DNA of 16,130 nucleotides from DASZYT01 sp035545275 (GTDB taxonomy: Bacteria; Patescibacteriota; Saccharimonadia; Saccharimonadales; UBA4665), in NCBI GenBank assembly GCA_035545275.1, contig DASZYT010000012.1:1-16130 (forward strand), read 5' to 3'. Positions within the stretch are counted from its first letter, which is position 1. Every line of letters starts with the position of its first letter. This document shows, one piece after another, positions 1-6,582 of the stretch. The position numbers were made by a program, and so were the translations under genes. The notes beneath the pieces are model-generated. The model was not told the origin of the DNA, made no database searches, and saw only the letters and a program-made list of their open reading frames with translations.

Positions 1-902
1 ATCTGGCGCTAGTCAGTAAGCGCGATGGCGGCAGTAACGCGAAAGTATTTCTCATTGACACGTCAAGCAACAACAAGCTCACGACCATAGACGATAGTGC
101 AGCAAGCTTTTCGCCCATTGGCTGGCAAGACCACTACTTTATGTATACGGTGAGCCGGTCGAGTGTACCCAGTTGGCAGTCGGGTGCCGTCAGCATTGAA
201 AGCTACAACGCCGACACGGGTAAGTCTGTAACGTTGGTCAACTCCCAAGCCACGGGTACCAGCAACTCCGACGCAGAGTACCAGTCCATATGGAATACCG
301 TAATTGTGGGTGGCAAACTGGCCTACGCCACGACCTGGTACCAGTATCCGGGCTACCTGACCGTAAGCGGCAAACAAGACCAGTTGGTTATGATTGCCCC
401 GGACGGTACGGGTCAAAAAGTAATAAGCTCAGTTGATGCAGCTACTTCGTACTTTGGCACGCTAGCCAAAAATCAGCCCCAGGAAGCCATCGTGCAAGTA
501 TCGTCGGTATCAGGCAGCACCTCCACGTTTTACAAGCTAGAGGCAGACGGCACCTACACGCAAACCACTGACAGCAAACTAACTTCCTCGTTGAGCTATC
601 CGACCTATCTGACATCGCCGGGCGGCAAGCAAACTTTCTGGACCGAGGAGCGCGATGGCAAAAACGTGCTGTTTGTGGGCGATGCAAACGCCCAAAGCCC
701 CAAAACGGTCGCAACGCTCAGCACCGACTACACTGCCTACGGCTGGTACACCAATAACTACCTGCTGGTGTCGTACAAGGGCAGCGAGCTGTACATCTTG
801 CCGGCAAGTGGCCTGAAAGATGGCCAGCAGCCGCTCAAAGTAACCGACTATTACAAGCCGGACTATGGCCTGAATGGCTACGGCTATGGCGGTGGACTAT
901 AG
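1..902 (+). CDS. TolB-like beta-propeller protein, 5' end outside the window
   Basis: The reading frame is open from base 3 to the TAG at 900-902, giving 299 visible residues; the true start lies upstream of the window, and the ATG at 141 is merely internal. The sequence is made of short beta-rich blocks with recurring patterns such as KVFLIDTSS, LVMIAPDGTGQKV, VLFVGDANAQSP and ELYILPASGL, where a strand ends in D/P-x-x-G-type turns. This is what TolB/WD40-like propeller blades look like. It ends in a Tyr/Gly-rich tail (YGYGGGL). There is no cysteine or catalytic motif in the visible part. Such propellers in Patescibacteria usually follow an N-terminal membrane helix and face outside; that part cannot be seen here. 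It converges on the next gene with only 2 bp between the stop codons. The fold is inferred from pattern, and the function is unknown. Confidence 0.75.
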   Translation, partial: LALVSKRDGGSNAKVFLIDTSSNNKLTTIDDSAASFSPIGWQDHYFMYTVSRSSVPSWQSGAVSIESYNADTGKSVTLVNSQATGTSNSDAEYQSIWNTVIVGGKLAYATTWYQYPGYLTVSGKQDQLVMIAPDGTGQKVISSVDAATSYFGTLAKNQPQEAIVQVSSVSGSTSTFYKLEADGTYTQTTDSKLTSSLSYPTYLTSPGGKQTFWTEERDGKNVLFVGDANAQSPKTVATLSTDYTAYGWYTNNYLLVSYKGSELYILPASGLKDGQQPLKVTDYYKPDYGLNGYGYGGGL

Positions 903-904
903 GC

Positions 905-1765
905 CTACGCCTGACGTTCGGGTGGCAGGGTAGTGTCTTGTAGCTTTAGTACCTGCATGATGCCATCGCTTTGCATATAGCCGCGCCACACGCGATTAAT
1001 GAGCCAGTATGGTTTGCCCAGCCGGACCTCGCTCAAGGGCTTGGCGGTCTTTTTGCGGACGAGCTGGTTGACAATAAGATTGCGCTCGGCGTTCGTGTCA
1101 GGACTGATCATGTGGGTGATCTGGGCGTTATGCCGGATAAACGAAATGCCAACGTCAAGTGATGCCGCACCGACCCATAACAACTGGTGTCCCCGCAATT
1201 GGTTTTTACGTTCAAACCAGTGGATACTACGAAAGTTCAGAGGCTCATCACTCTCGAATGTCGTTGCCCAAAAACGTACATGATGGCGCTCGCCACGAGC
1301 ACCCTTCAACGGTATCTCAAAGCCAATGTCTTGCTTGCGCCCAAAAAGATACAAGTGACTCATGGGCGCTGTGGGATATGCTCTGTTGAAAACAGCACTG
1401 TAAATTTGCCGCAGTACATTTGCAGGTGTTTTGCTATCTGCCACATACCACCCGGCTGACAGCATGGCGCTAATGAGTTGGTCGCGACTACCCACCAGGG
1501 CGATATTGATGGGGTCAGAGGCAAATCCGTCCGGGGTAATGCAATACAGTGGCAAGTGGCGCTCCACAACAAACAAGCGCACGACACGTATAAGTGCCGG
1601 AATCAGCACGTAGGCAGCGAGTACATAGGTAAAAAATACGGCAATTGTCAGAGGCAGACGCTTGTCGAGCGTGGGGAACACATCGCGGATAGAAAAATAG
1701 GCTATGCCTATGCCGGGCACAAGCAATATAAATCGTTTGATAAAACGTACTAGTTCGGTCGCCAT
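905..1765 (-). CDS. LssY C-terminal-domain membrane protein
   Basis: This 286-residue protein has two N-terminal membrane helices (about residues 11-28 and 39-63), followed by a soluble domain (about 75-250) that I recognise as LssY_C. Its hallmarks are VGSRDQLISAMLSAGWYVAD near 91-110, the Y/F-G-R-xQD segment near 140-146, HHVRFW near 161-166, and WVGAASLDVG near 197-206. In other bacteria this domain occurs alone or fused to PAP2 phosphatase or DedA-like membrane domains; its biochemical role is not established, and no PAP2 domain is present here. The ATG at 1765 is chosen because a TGn-extended -10 (TGCTATAGT, minus strand, 1786-1778) lies 12 nt upstream; there is no Shine-Dalgarno sequence. 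It is divergent from the MutY-like gene across 25 bp. The family call is fairly firm; the function is not. Confidence 0.8.
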   Translation of the reverse strand: MATELVRFIKRFILLVPGIGIAYFSIRDVFPTLDKRLPLTIAVFFTYVLAAYVLIPALIRVVRLFVVERHLPLYCITPDGFASDPINIALVGSRDQLISAMLSAGWYVADSKTPANVLRQIYSAVFNRAYPTAPMSHLYLFGRKQDIGFEIPLKGARGERHHVRFWATTFESDEPLNFRSIHWFERKNQLRGHQLLWVGAASLDVGISFIRHNAQITHMISPDTNAERNLIVNQLVRKKTAKPLSEVRLGKPYWLINRVWRGYMQSDGIMQVLKLQDTTLPPERQA

Positions 1766-1790
1766 GGGGTTGTATATACTATAGCACCAG
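1766..1790. promoter_or_regulatory. Shared divergent promoter of the LssY_C and mutY-like genes
   Basis: Only 25 bp separate the two divergent ATGs. On the plus strand TATACT (1775-1780) ends 10 nt before the ATG at 1791. On the minus strand TGCTATAGT (1786-1778) ends 12 nt before the ATG at 1765. The two -10 hexamers overlap in the self-complementary core GTATATAC. No Shine-Dalgarno sequence fits on either side, so both mRNAs would be leaderless or nearly so. I see no good -35 for either direction. Confidence 0.55.
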
Positions 1791-2609
1791 ATGAGCAGGC
1801 GGGATATACGAGCATTTCAGCAGGAGGTTTTGGGCTATTATGCGGCGCATGGCCGGCATGATTTGCCGTGGCGTGCCCCAGAGCCTGACGGCAGCTTCGA
1901 CTCATATAAAATATTAGTCAGCGAAGTCATGTTGCAGCAAACACAGGTGAGTCGTGTCATCCCAATATATCAAAAAGCGATATATCGTTTTCCGACTGTT
2001 TCTGATCTGGCACGTGCAGAGCTTGGCGAAGTACTACGGATGTGGCAAGGGCTGGGCTACAACCGCCGGGCCAAGTTTTTGCACCAAGCGGCGCAGATGG
2101 TGGTGAAAGATTTTGGTGGTGAGTTTCCGGCAAGCGCAGAAGAGCTAGTAAAACTGCCAGGCGTAGGCAAAAATACCGCGGGTGCCGTACTTGCCTACGC
2201 GTTTAACAAGCCAGCAGCGTTTGTAGAAACCAACATCCGCACCGTGTTTATCCACCATTTCTTTAAGGACCAAACCGATATACCCGACGGGGTCATTCTA
2301 GAGCTGCTTGGCAAAACAGTAGACGCCGCAAACCCAAGAGAGTTTTACTGGGCGCTCATGGACTATGGGACATTTTTGAAGCAAACCGTCGGCAATCTGA
2401 GTCGTGCCAGCAAAAGCTACGTGCGGCAATCGCCTCTAGAAGGGTCACGCCGCCAGGTCCGGGGCCAAGTATTGCGTCTACTGACCCAGAGGGCATATTC
2501 GCCTGCCGAACTCCAAGAGCATATCCTCGACCATCGCCTCAATGAAGTACTGCAAGCGCTGCAAAACGAAGGCATGATTAGCCTACAAAACGGGCTCTAC
2601 GAGCTCTAG
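1791..2609 (+). CDS. MutY-like A/G-specific adenine glycosylase lacking the Fe-S cluster
   Basis: This is a HhH-GPD superfamily DNA glycosylase of 272 residues. It would remove adenine mispaired with 8-oxoguanine. Motifs seen: LPWR (25-28), SEVMLQQTQV (44-53) with the MutY catalytic acid Glu45, QGLGYNRRA (86-94), and the helix-hairpin-helix LPGVGKNTAG (122-131). Two features are odd. Where E. coli MutY has the catalytic Asp138 (LDGNV), this protein has VETNI, putting Glu146 at that place. After MDYG (190-193) the four-cysteine [4Fe-4S] loop is gone; the whole protein contains no cysteine. Instead it has a basic, Ser-rich stretch (about 204-225) and a short winged-helix-like C-terminus; the NUDIX-like 8-oxoG-reading domain of full MutY (about 350 residues) is absent. 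I recall similar short, cluster-less proteins in archaea and Patescibacteria. The family call is firm; substrate specificity is inferred. Confidence 0.85.
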   Translation: MSRRDIRAFQQEVLGYYAAHGRHDLPWRAPEPDGSFDSYKILVSEVMLQQTQVSRVIPIYQKAIYRFPTVSDLARAELGEVLRMWQGLGYNRRAKFLHQAAQMVVKDFGGEFPASAEELVKLPGVGKNTAGAVLAYAFNKPAAFVETNIRTVFIHHFFKDQTDIPDGVILELLGKTVDAANPREFYWALMDYGTFLKQTVGNLSRASKSYVRQSPLEGSRRQVRGQVLRLLTQRAYSPAELQEHILDHRLNEVLQALQNEGMISLQNGLYEL

Positions 2610-2616
2610 CTTGCTG

Positions 2617-2625
2617 TGCTACAAT
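2617..2625 (+). promoter_or_regulatory. Extended -10 promoter for the 112-residue gene
   Basis: TGCTACAAT is a TGn-extended -10 just past the mutY-like stop codon. Transcription would start near 2632, leaving a leader of about 25 nt that holds a strong Shine-Dalgarno sequence (GGGAGGGAG, 2642-2650). No clear -35 is seen. Confidence 0.55.
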
Positions 2626-2656
2626 AAGCTTAAGCTAAAAAGGGAGGGAGTCTTAA

Positions 2657-2995
2657 ATGCCACCTACGACCGAGCAAAAACCTACTGCACCGGCAGCACC
2701 ACCAGCCGGCCCGGTCATGGACGTGAAGCCCCCCCAGCCCGAAGCGGCAGCACCAGCCGCTCAACCTGCGCCAGCTGCGCAACAACCCGCCAGTGATGTT
2801 GCTACCCCCCCACCAGAAACCGATGCTGATGCGCCTGCCAAATCCGAAAAATCCGAAAAAGCTAAACCGTCTGCCCCTAAAGCGCCCAAGCAAAGCAGTG
2901 GGGTGGGTGGCGCCATCGTCATCGCCATTGTTGTGCTCATTGCCCTGGCCGCCCTCGCAGTACTGGCATACATGAAAGGCAGTTCTGCGGCCTAA
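2657..2995 (+). CDS. Small Pro/Ala-rich protein with a C-terminal membrane anchor
   Basis: This 112-residue protein matches no family I know. Residues 1-60 are low-complexity Pro/Ala/Gln, 61-80 are Lys/Ser/Pro-rich with a tandem KSEK repeat, and 84-105 form one hydrophobic helix followed by a short tail (MKGSSAA). It therefore looks tail-anchored, with a long flexible linker-like arm. Its side of the membrane is unclear, although the lysines before the helix suggest the arm is cytoplasmic. Start choice is supported by GGGAGGGAG (2642-2650) 6 nt before the ATG, one of the best ribosome binding sites in the window, which argues that it is a real gene despite its simple sequence. The GC-rich repeats create long open frames on the other strands that I treat as spurious. 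Confidence 0.7.
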   Translation: MPPTTEQKPTAPAAPPAGPVMDVKPPQPEAAAPAAQPAPAAQQPASDVATPPPETDADAPAKSEKSEKAKPSAPKAPKQSSGVGGAIVIAIVVLIALAALAVLAYMKGSSAA

Positions 2996-3042
2996 AAAGG
3001 TAGAATGGAGCATTAGCAATAGTCTCTACCACTGTTGTAGCG

Positions 3043-3048
3043 TACAAT
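3043..3048 (+). promoter_or_regulatory. -10 box of the tsaC-mazG-NUDIX operon
   Basis: TACAAT ends 7 nt before the tsaC ATG at 3056, so transcription would start at or within a base or two of the start codon. There is no Shine-Dalgarno sequence and no convincing -35. Confidence 0.5.
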
Positions 3049-3055
3049 AGATGCA

Positions 3056-3634
3056 ATGTTTGACGAAGTTGCACAGAAACTTTCTGCTGATGGTGCCGTA
3101 GGCGTGTTGCCGTCCGATACGGTGTACGGGCTAGTTGCCCGCGCCAGTGACGCAACGGCCGTAAAACGTCTGTACGACTTAAAGCTCCGCGAAGGCAAGC
3201 CCGGCACCATTATCGCGGCAAATATTGAACAGCTTGAACAGTTGGGGCTAAAGCGGCGTTACCTCAAAGCGGTTGAACAATATTGGCCCGGCCCGGTGAG
3301 CGTAATAATTCCTTGCGGGCCGGAGCTGGAATATTTGCACGAGGGCAAAAACAGTCTGGCTGTGCGCATACCCGACAATAAGCAACTGTGTGAATTACTA
3401 GAACAAACTGGCTCGTTGCTGACCAGCAGCGCTAACCACCCTGGCGAGCCCACGGCCAACACCGTCGAAGAAGCCCAGGCCTACTTCGGAGACAAAGTGG
3501 ATTTCTATGTGGACGGTGGAGATTTGTCTGGTCATAAACCATCGACCGTTGTGCGCATTGTAGACGACGCCATCGTGGTTTTGCGCCAGGGCGCTGTTAC
3601 AATAAACGAAGAAACAGGTGAGGTTAAAAAATGA
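3056..3634 (+). CDS. tsaC: Threonylcarbamoyl-AMP synthase (Sua5/YciO/YrdC family)
   Basis: This enzyme makes L-threonylcarbamoyladenylate from threonine, bicarbonate and ATP, the first step of the universal t6A37 modification of ANN-decoding tRNAs. The 192-residue size fits the single-domain TsaC/YrdC type, without the Sua5 C-terminal domain. Motifs: PSDTVYGL (19-26), KLREGKP (43-49), WPGPVS (77-82), RIP (104-106), LLTSSAN (121-127) and PSTVV (162-166). It starts an operon: its TGA overlaps the ATG of mazG by four bases (ATGA at 3631-3634). The ATG at 3056 is supported by the close -10 box. An out-of-frame ATG at 3051 lies between the -10 and the true start. YciO-type paralogues of unknown role are the alternative; the compact length and motif set favour TsaC. 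Confidence 0.9.
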   Translation: MFDEVAQKLSADGAVGVLPSDTVYGLVARASDATAVKRLYDLKLREGKPGTIIAANIEQLEQLGLKRRYLKAVEQYWPGPVSVIIPCGPELEYLHEGKNSLAVRIPDNKQLCELLEQTGSLLTSSANHPGEPTANTVEEAQAYFGDKVDFYVDGGDLSGHKPSTVVRIVDDAIVVLRQGAVTINEETGEVKK

Positions 3635-3963
3635 CATTTGACGAATACCAAGCCAAGGCACTTACCACACTACTAAGCACCAACGATAGTTTCAAAGATT
3701 TACTGCATGGCGTGTTGGGCCTCAACGGCGAGGCCGGCGAGGTGGCCGAAAAGCTCAAAAAAATCATCCGCGACAAAAATAGTGTGGTGTCCGGCGCGGA
3801 CACACAGGAGCTCAAAAAAGAGCTGGGCGATGTGCTGTGGTACATCGCGGTGGTTGCCGAAGAACTAGGCCTGTCGCTCAACGATGTGGCCGAAGCCAAC
3901 ATTGCCAAGCTAGCCGATCGCAAAAACCGCAACATGCTGCAAGGCTCCGGCGACAACCGATGA
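3631..3963 (+). CDS. MazG-like nucleoside triphosphate pyrophosphohydrolase
   Basis: This is a 110-residue, single-domain MazG-type all-alpha NTP pyrophosphohydrolase, which hydrolyses (d)NTPs to NMP and pyrophosphate with Mg2+ and is usually linked to cleaning non-canonical nucleotides from the pool. The metal-binding signature is visible as E37-VA-E40 (in LNGEAGEVAEKLKK) and E64-LG-D67 (in KKELGDVLWYIA). It is much shorter than E. coli MazG, which has two domains, and resembles the short stand-alone forms found in phages and small genomes. Translation is coupled to tsaC by the ATGA overlap, and AGGTGAGG (3616-3623) is a good ribosome binding site. Its own TGA overlaps the next ATG in the same way. 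The natural substrate cannot be told from sequence. Confidence 0.88.
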   Translation: MTFDEYQAKALTTLLSTNDSFKDLLHGVLGLNGEAGEVAEKLKKIIRDKNSVVSGADTQELKKELGDVLWYIAVVAEELGLSLNDVAEANIAKLADRKNRNMLQGSGDNR

Positions 3964-4409
3964 GCACTCACTACGACACAGCTACTCCGTACATTGCCAG
4001 CTATGTCATTTTCCGAAAAGACACCAAGGTCGCCTTCGTGCTGCGTGAAAATACCAAATGGATGAACGGATTTTACGGCTTGCCGTCCGGCAAGGTTGAG
4101 CAGAACGAACCCGCCACGCAGGCAGCTATCCGCGAAGCCAAAGAAGAAGTTGGCATAGATGTAGCCGCTGAAAATTTGCGTCCGGTGTTGGTCATGCACC
4201 GCAAGAGTGAAGATTCAGAATGGGTGGACTTTATATTCGAATCCGTGTCGTGGGAAGGTGATCTCATCAATGCCGAACCGCACATGCACAGCAAGGTCGA
4301 ATGGCTCGACCCGAAAAACTTACCTGACAATGTCATCCCGCCGGTCCGCGCTGCCATCGAAGCCATCGAGGCCGGCCAACACTACGCCGAATTCGGCTGG
4401 CCGGTGTAG
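3960..4409 (+). CDS. NUDIX hydrolase
   Basis: This 149-residue hydrolase cleaves nucleoside diphosphates linked to another group, or damaged dNTPs. The Nudix box is perfect: G44-x5-E50-x7-R58-E59-x2-E62-E63-x-G65-I66. Upstream is a strand with WMNGFYGLPSGK, and the C-terminus (VEWLDPKNLPDNVIPP, then YAEFGW) is typical of a broad MutT-like group. The ATG at 3960 is chosen because it overlaps the mazG stop (ATGA, 3960-3963), repeating the tsaC/mazG arrangement; the frame stays open further upstream but that part is antiparallel-free coding sequence of mazG in another frame. No strong Shine-Dalgarno sequence is present, so translation is probably coupled. With a MutY-like gene about 1.3 kb upstream, an 8-oxo-dGTP role is tempting but unproven; ADP-ribose or other substrates are equally possible. 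Confidence 0.9.
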   Translation: MSTHYDTATPYIASYVIFRKDTKVAFVLRENTKWMNGFYGLPSGKVEQNEPATQAAIREAKEEVGIDVAAENLRPVLVMHRKSEDSEWVDFIFESVSWEGDLINAEPHMHSKVEWLDPKNLPDNVIPPVRAAIEAIEAGQHYAEFGWPV

Positions 4410-4412
4410 AAT
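4407..4412 (+). promoter_or_regulatory. -10 box overlapping the NUDIX stop codon
   Basis: TAGAAT begins with the NUDIX stop codon TAG and ends 6 nt before the ATG at 4419. The downstream gene has no Shine-Dalgarno sequence, so a leaderless transcript is plausible in addition to read-through from the operon. Confidence 0.4.
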
Positions 4413-4418
4413 GTATCC

Positions 4419-4880
4419 ATGAAGACAGCCGAAGAAGTTATTCGAGAATCTCTACCGACCATAAAAGTCATGCAGTTGGCAACCTCGGCGAATAATCAGC
4501 CGTGGGCGTGCAACGTGCATTATTATTCTGATGACGACCTGAATCTGTACTGGCTGAGCACCGAAGCACGCGAGCACTCACAGCACATCGCTCAAAATCC
4601 CAAGGCGGCAGCCGCGGTCATGGTACATCTCAACACGTCAGAGGAAAATTACATTATCGGCTTGTCGTGTGCCGGAGAAGCCGAGTGCGTAGGCGAAAAG
4701 GTAGACGACGACATTCGTAACGGCTACCAAGCAAAGCACAATACCTCGGACAAATTTCTAAGTGATGTCGCCAGTGGAGCGAACCCGCACAAATGGTACC
4801 GGCTGAAACCAACCAAAATAGTGCTGTTTGACACCAAAAACTTCCCAGACGACCCTCGCCAGGAGTGGATTAAAGCGTAG
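4419..4880 (+). CDS. Pyridoxamine 5'-phosphate oxidase-like FMN split-barrel protein
   Basis: This 153-residue protein has the look of the putative PNPOx/flavin-reductase split-barrel family. It shows an N-terminal helix followed by VMQLATSANNQPWACNVHYY (18-37), a central LNLYWLSTEAREHSQHI segment (51-67) and NPKAAAAVMV (70-79), then the C-terminal KWYRLKPTKIVLFDTKNFP (125-143). The family binds FMN, F420 or haem and mostly has no assigned substrate; true pyridoxine oxidases are longer and carry extra substrate-binding residues not seen here. It sits 9 nt after the NUDIX stop, with its own likely -10. Its 3' end overlaps the convergent DNPH1-like gene by 11 bp. The fold is likely; the reaction is unknown. 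Confidence 0.8.
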   Translation: MKTAEEVIRESLPTIKVMQLATSANNQPWACNVHYYSDDDLNLYWLSTEAREHSQHIAQNPKAAAAVMVHLNTSEENYIIGLSCAGEAECVGEKVDDDIRNGYQAKHNTSDKFLSDVASGANPHKWYRLKPTKIVLFDTKNFPDDPRQEWIKA

Positions 4881-5304
4881 CGATAAACTCTGCGATGGCA
4901 GCTTCAGTTTCGGCAATATCTTCGTATTTGAACACCGTGACGTTGGGGCTACCGGCTATCATGGATGACAGTTTATGCTCAGGTCGGTGATGGTAAAGCG
5001 CTAACACAGGCTTTTCCCAGGCATGGGCGGTGGCGATTTCGTAGCCAATGCCCAGTGAGGGCAGACTGACTTCTGCAATGATAGCGTCGGCCTCGCGGAT
5101 CCAATCAAGATCCCATTCCCATATCTGCGCATCGGTAAAATCTTCCTGAGCACTTACTCCTGTGTCGGGCGTAATGTTCTGATTGGCGAATATTTCGCTG
5201 AGCACATGAAGCCCATTGTTTTTGATGTACTGCACGATGACCGGGTAATGATGTGCGTAGTCGCGCCCAGCGGTTATGGCGCACGCGAAGTAAACTTTTT
5301 TCAC
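4870..5304 (-). CDS. DNPH1/Rcl-like 2'-deoxynucleoside 5'-phosphate N-hydrolase
   Basis: This 144-residue protein belongs to the nucleoside 2-deoxyribosyltransferase superfamily and looks closest to animal DNPH1 (Rcl), which cleaves the N-glycosidic bond of deoxynucleoside 5'-monophosphates, notably 5-hydroxymethyl-dUMP. Seen: the N-terminal strand KKVYFACAITAGR (2-14), WDLDWIREADAIIAEVS (64-80), LPSLGIGYE (81-89) with the presumed catalytic Glu89, and KLSSMIAGS (111-119) at the phosphate-binding position of DNPH1. The start is GTG at 5304, within a GTGA overlap with the murC stop. An ideal ribosome binding site, AAGGAG (minus strand, 5318-5313), lies 8 nt upstream, so translation is linked to the Mur ligase. 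A plain deoxyribosyltransferase remains possible, but the DLDW...AEV.PSLG.GYE string fits DNPH1 better. Confidence 0.82.
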   Translation of the reverse strand: MKKVYFACAITAGRDYAHHYPVIVQYIKNNGLHVLSEIFANQNITPDTGVSAQEDFTDAQIWEWDLDWIREADAIIAEVSLPSLGIGYEIATAHAWEKPVLALYHHRPEHKLSSMIAGSPNVTVFKYEDIAETEAAIAEFIATL

Positions 5305-6575
5305 GCTCTAAACTCCTTCCGGAGCCACGCATCGAGTGGGCCGGCAGACATGGCTACCACCATGTCGCCCTTTTGCAGATGCGCGGCAATGGTGCGCTTG
5401 AGCGGCTCACCCATTTCAGCCGGGACGGCTACATTTGGGTCACTCAGGTGTGAAATGAGCTCCTGGGGTGGAATGATGCGGCTTTGGTTGTCATAGCGCG
5501 CCAGATAGGTTGGCAGCCAGTACACTTGAGTGGCTCCGGCAAAACAATCTTTGTAATCGTTGATAATGTGTTGCTGGCGATGATTGCTGTGGGGCTCGTA
5601 CACTACCACGACGTCCTGGGCATGCGCGGCAGCAATTTCCTGGGCGGTGTCCATGGCGGCGCGGATCTTTTCGGGTGTGTGGGCATAATCACTAAACAAT
5701 CCCGACGCAATTCTTTCCATGCGGCGCTCTAGACCCGGGAACTTGTTGATGTGAGCGACTAAGTCCTCGACAGGCACGCCGGTAATCTGTCGTACAGCCT
5801 CGCACGCCAACCACGCATCCAGGCGGTTGTAAAAGCCAGGCAAACGTATCAACTCCGGATCGTCATTCCAGGTAAGAGTGCTAACGCCGCTGCCATTTTG
5901 CAGCTGCAAGTAGTCGGTGTCGTCTTGCCACAGCAGGGTGTGCTTGCTTTGCGAAATAAATTCCCGGAAGGCGGCTTGGTAATCTTCGCGGGTAGGGAAC
6001 ACGTCGTGGTGGTCCCAACTGACCCCGCTGATGATACTGAAGTATGGCTCAAAGGCTAAAAAGTTTCGATCGTACTCGTCGCACTCATACACAAAGTACT
6101 CAGATTTTTTGTCATACGTAGCGAAACCACCGAAACTGACCTGTGTGCCTACGGCGTAACTAATGGGCAGCCCTAACTGCTTGAAGAGCCATATGACCAT
6201 GGCGGTGGTAGTGGTTTTGCCCTGAGTACCGGCAATGGCCACGAGCTTCAGCTTCTTTTCACTCAAAATAAGGTTGATAAACTCGTTGCGCTTCGACACC
6301 TTAATGCCTTGCTCACGGCAAAACAAAAGCTCGGGGTGATCTGTCGGCAAGGAAGAGGTATACACAAACCAGTCGATGGGATTTTTGTCATGCACCGTGG
6401 CGATATGTGCGCGGGTTTGCCCCACATGAATATCCGTTACGCCCTGTTGCTTCAGAAACTTCACATAGGTCGAATCTTGCTGGTCCGAGCCAGACACGTC
6501 GTATCCGGCCTGGTGGGCTATCAAGGCCAACGGCCCGATGCCGGTGCCACCGATGCCACTGAAGTATATGTGCAT
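5301..6575 (-). CDS. murC: MurC-type Mur ligase (UDP-N-acetylmuramate--L-alanine ligase)
   Basis: This cytoplasmic ATP-dependent ligase of 424 residues would add the first amino acid to UDP-MurNAc in peptidoglycan synthesis. The N-terminal Rossmann domain has SGIGGTGIGPLA (6-17) and VSGSD (27-31). The P-loop is GTQGKTTTT (116-124). The central domain has DEYDRNF (166-172) and DHHDVFP (188-194), and the C-terminal domain begins near ERRMERI (283-289) with SDYAHTP (295-301). DEYD and D-x-x-D-x-F-P recall Mpl, the recycling ligase for UDP-MurNAc-tripeptide, while YAHTP recalls MurE/MurF. The usual G-x-H-N-x-x-N-A motif reads GFYNRLDA (247-254). At 424 residues it is shorter than most MurC (about 460). 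MurC is the best call, Mpl the main alternative. The upstream TGn-extended -10 and lack of Shine-Dalgarno sequence support the ATG at 6575. Confidence 0.72.
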   Translation of the reverse strand: MHIYFSGIGGTGIGPLALIAHQAGYDVSGSDQQDSTYVKFLKQQGVTDIHVGQTRAHIATVHDKNPIDWFVYTSSLPTDHPELLFCREQGIKVSKRNEFINLILSEKKLKLVAIAGTQGKTTTTAMVIWLFKQLGLPISYAVGTQVSFGGFATYDKKSEYFVYECDEYDRNFLAFEPYFSIISGVSWDHHDVFPTREDYQAAFREFISQSKHTLLWQDDTDYLQLQNGSGVSTLTWNDDPELIRLPGFYNRLDAWLACEAVRQITGVPVEDLVAHINKFPGLERRMERIASGLFSDYAHTPEKIRAAMDTAQEIAAAHAQDVVVVYEPHSNHRQQHIINDYKDCFAGATQVYWLPTYLARYDNQSRIIPPQELISHLSDPNVAVPAEMGEPLKRTIAAHLQKGDMVVAMSAGPLDAWLRKEFRA

Positions 6576-6582
6576 ACCCTCA

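Noticed and set aside
2998..3030. GGTAGA...TCTACC as a terminator after the tail-anchored protein gene
   Set aside because: The stem is 6 bp with a loop of about 20 nt and there is no T-run.
3624..4199. Long antisense open frame of 191 codons opposite mazG and NUDIX
   Set aside because: It covers two well-supported genes, has a Ser-rich composition with no motif, and no promoter or ribosome binding site.
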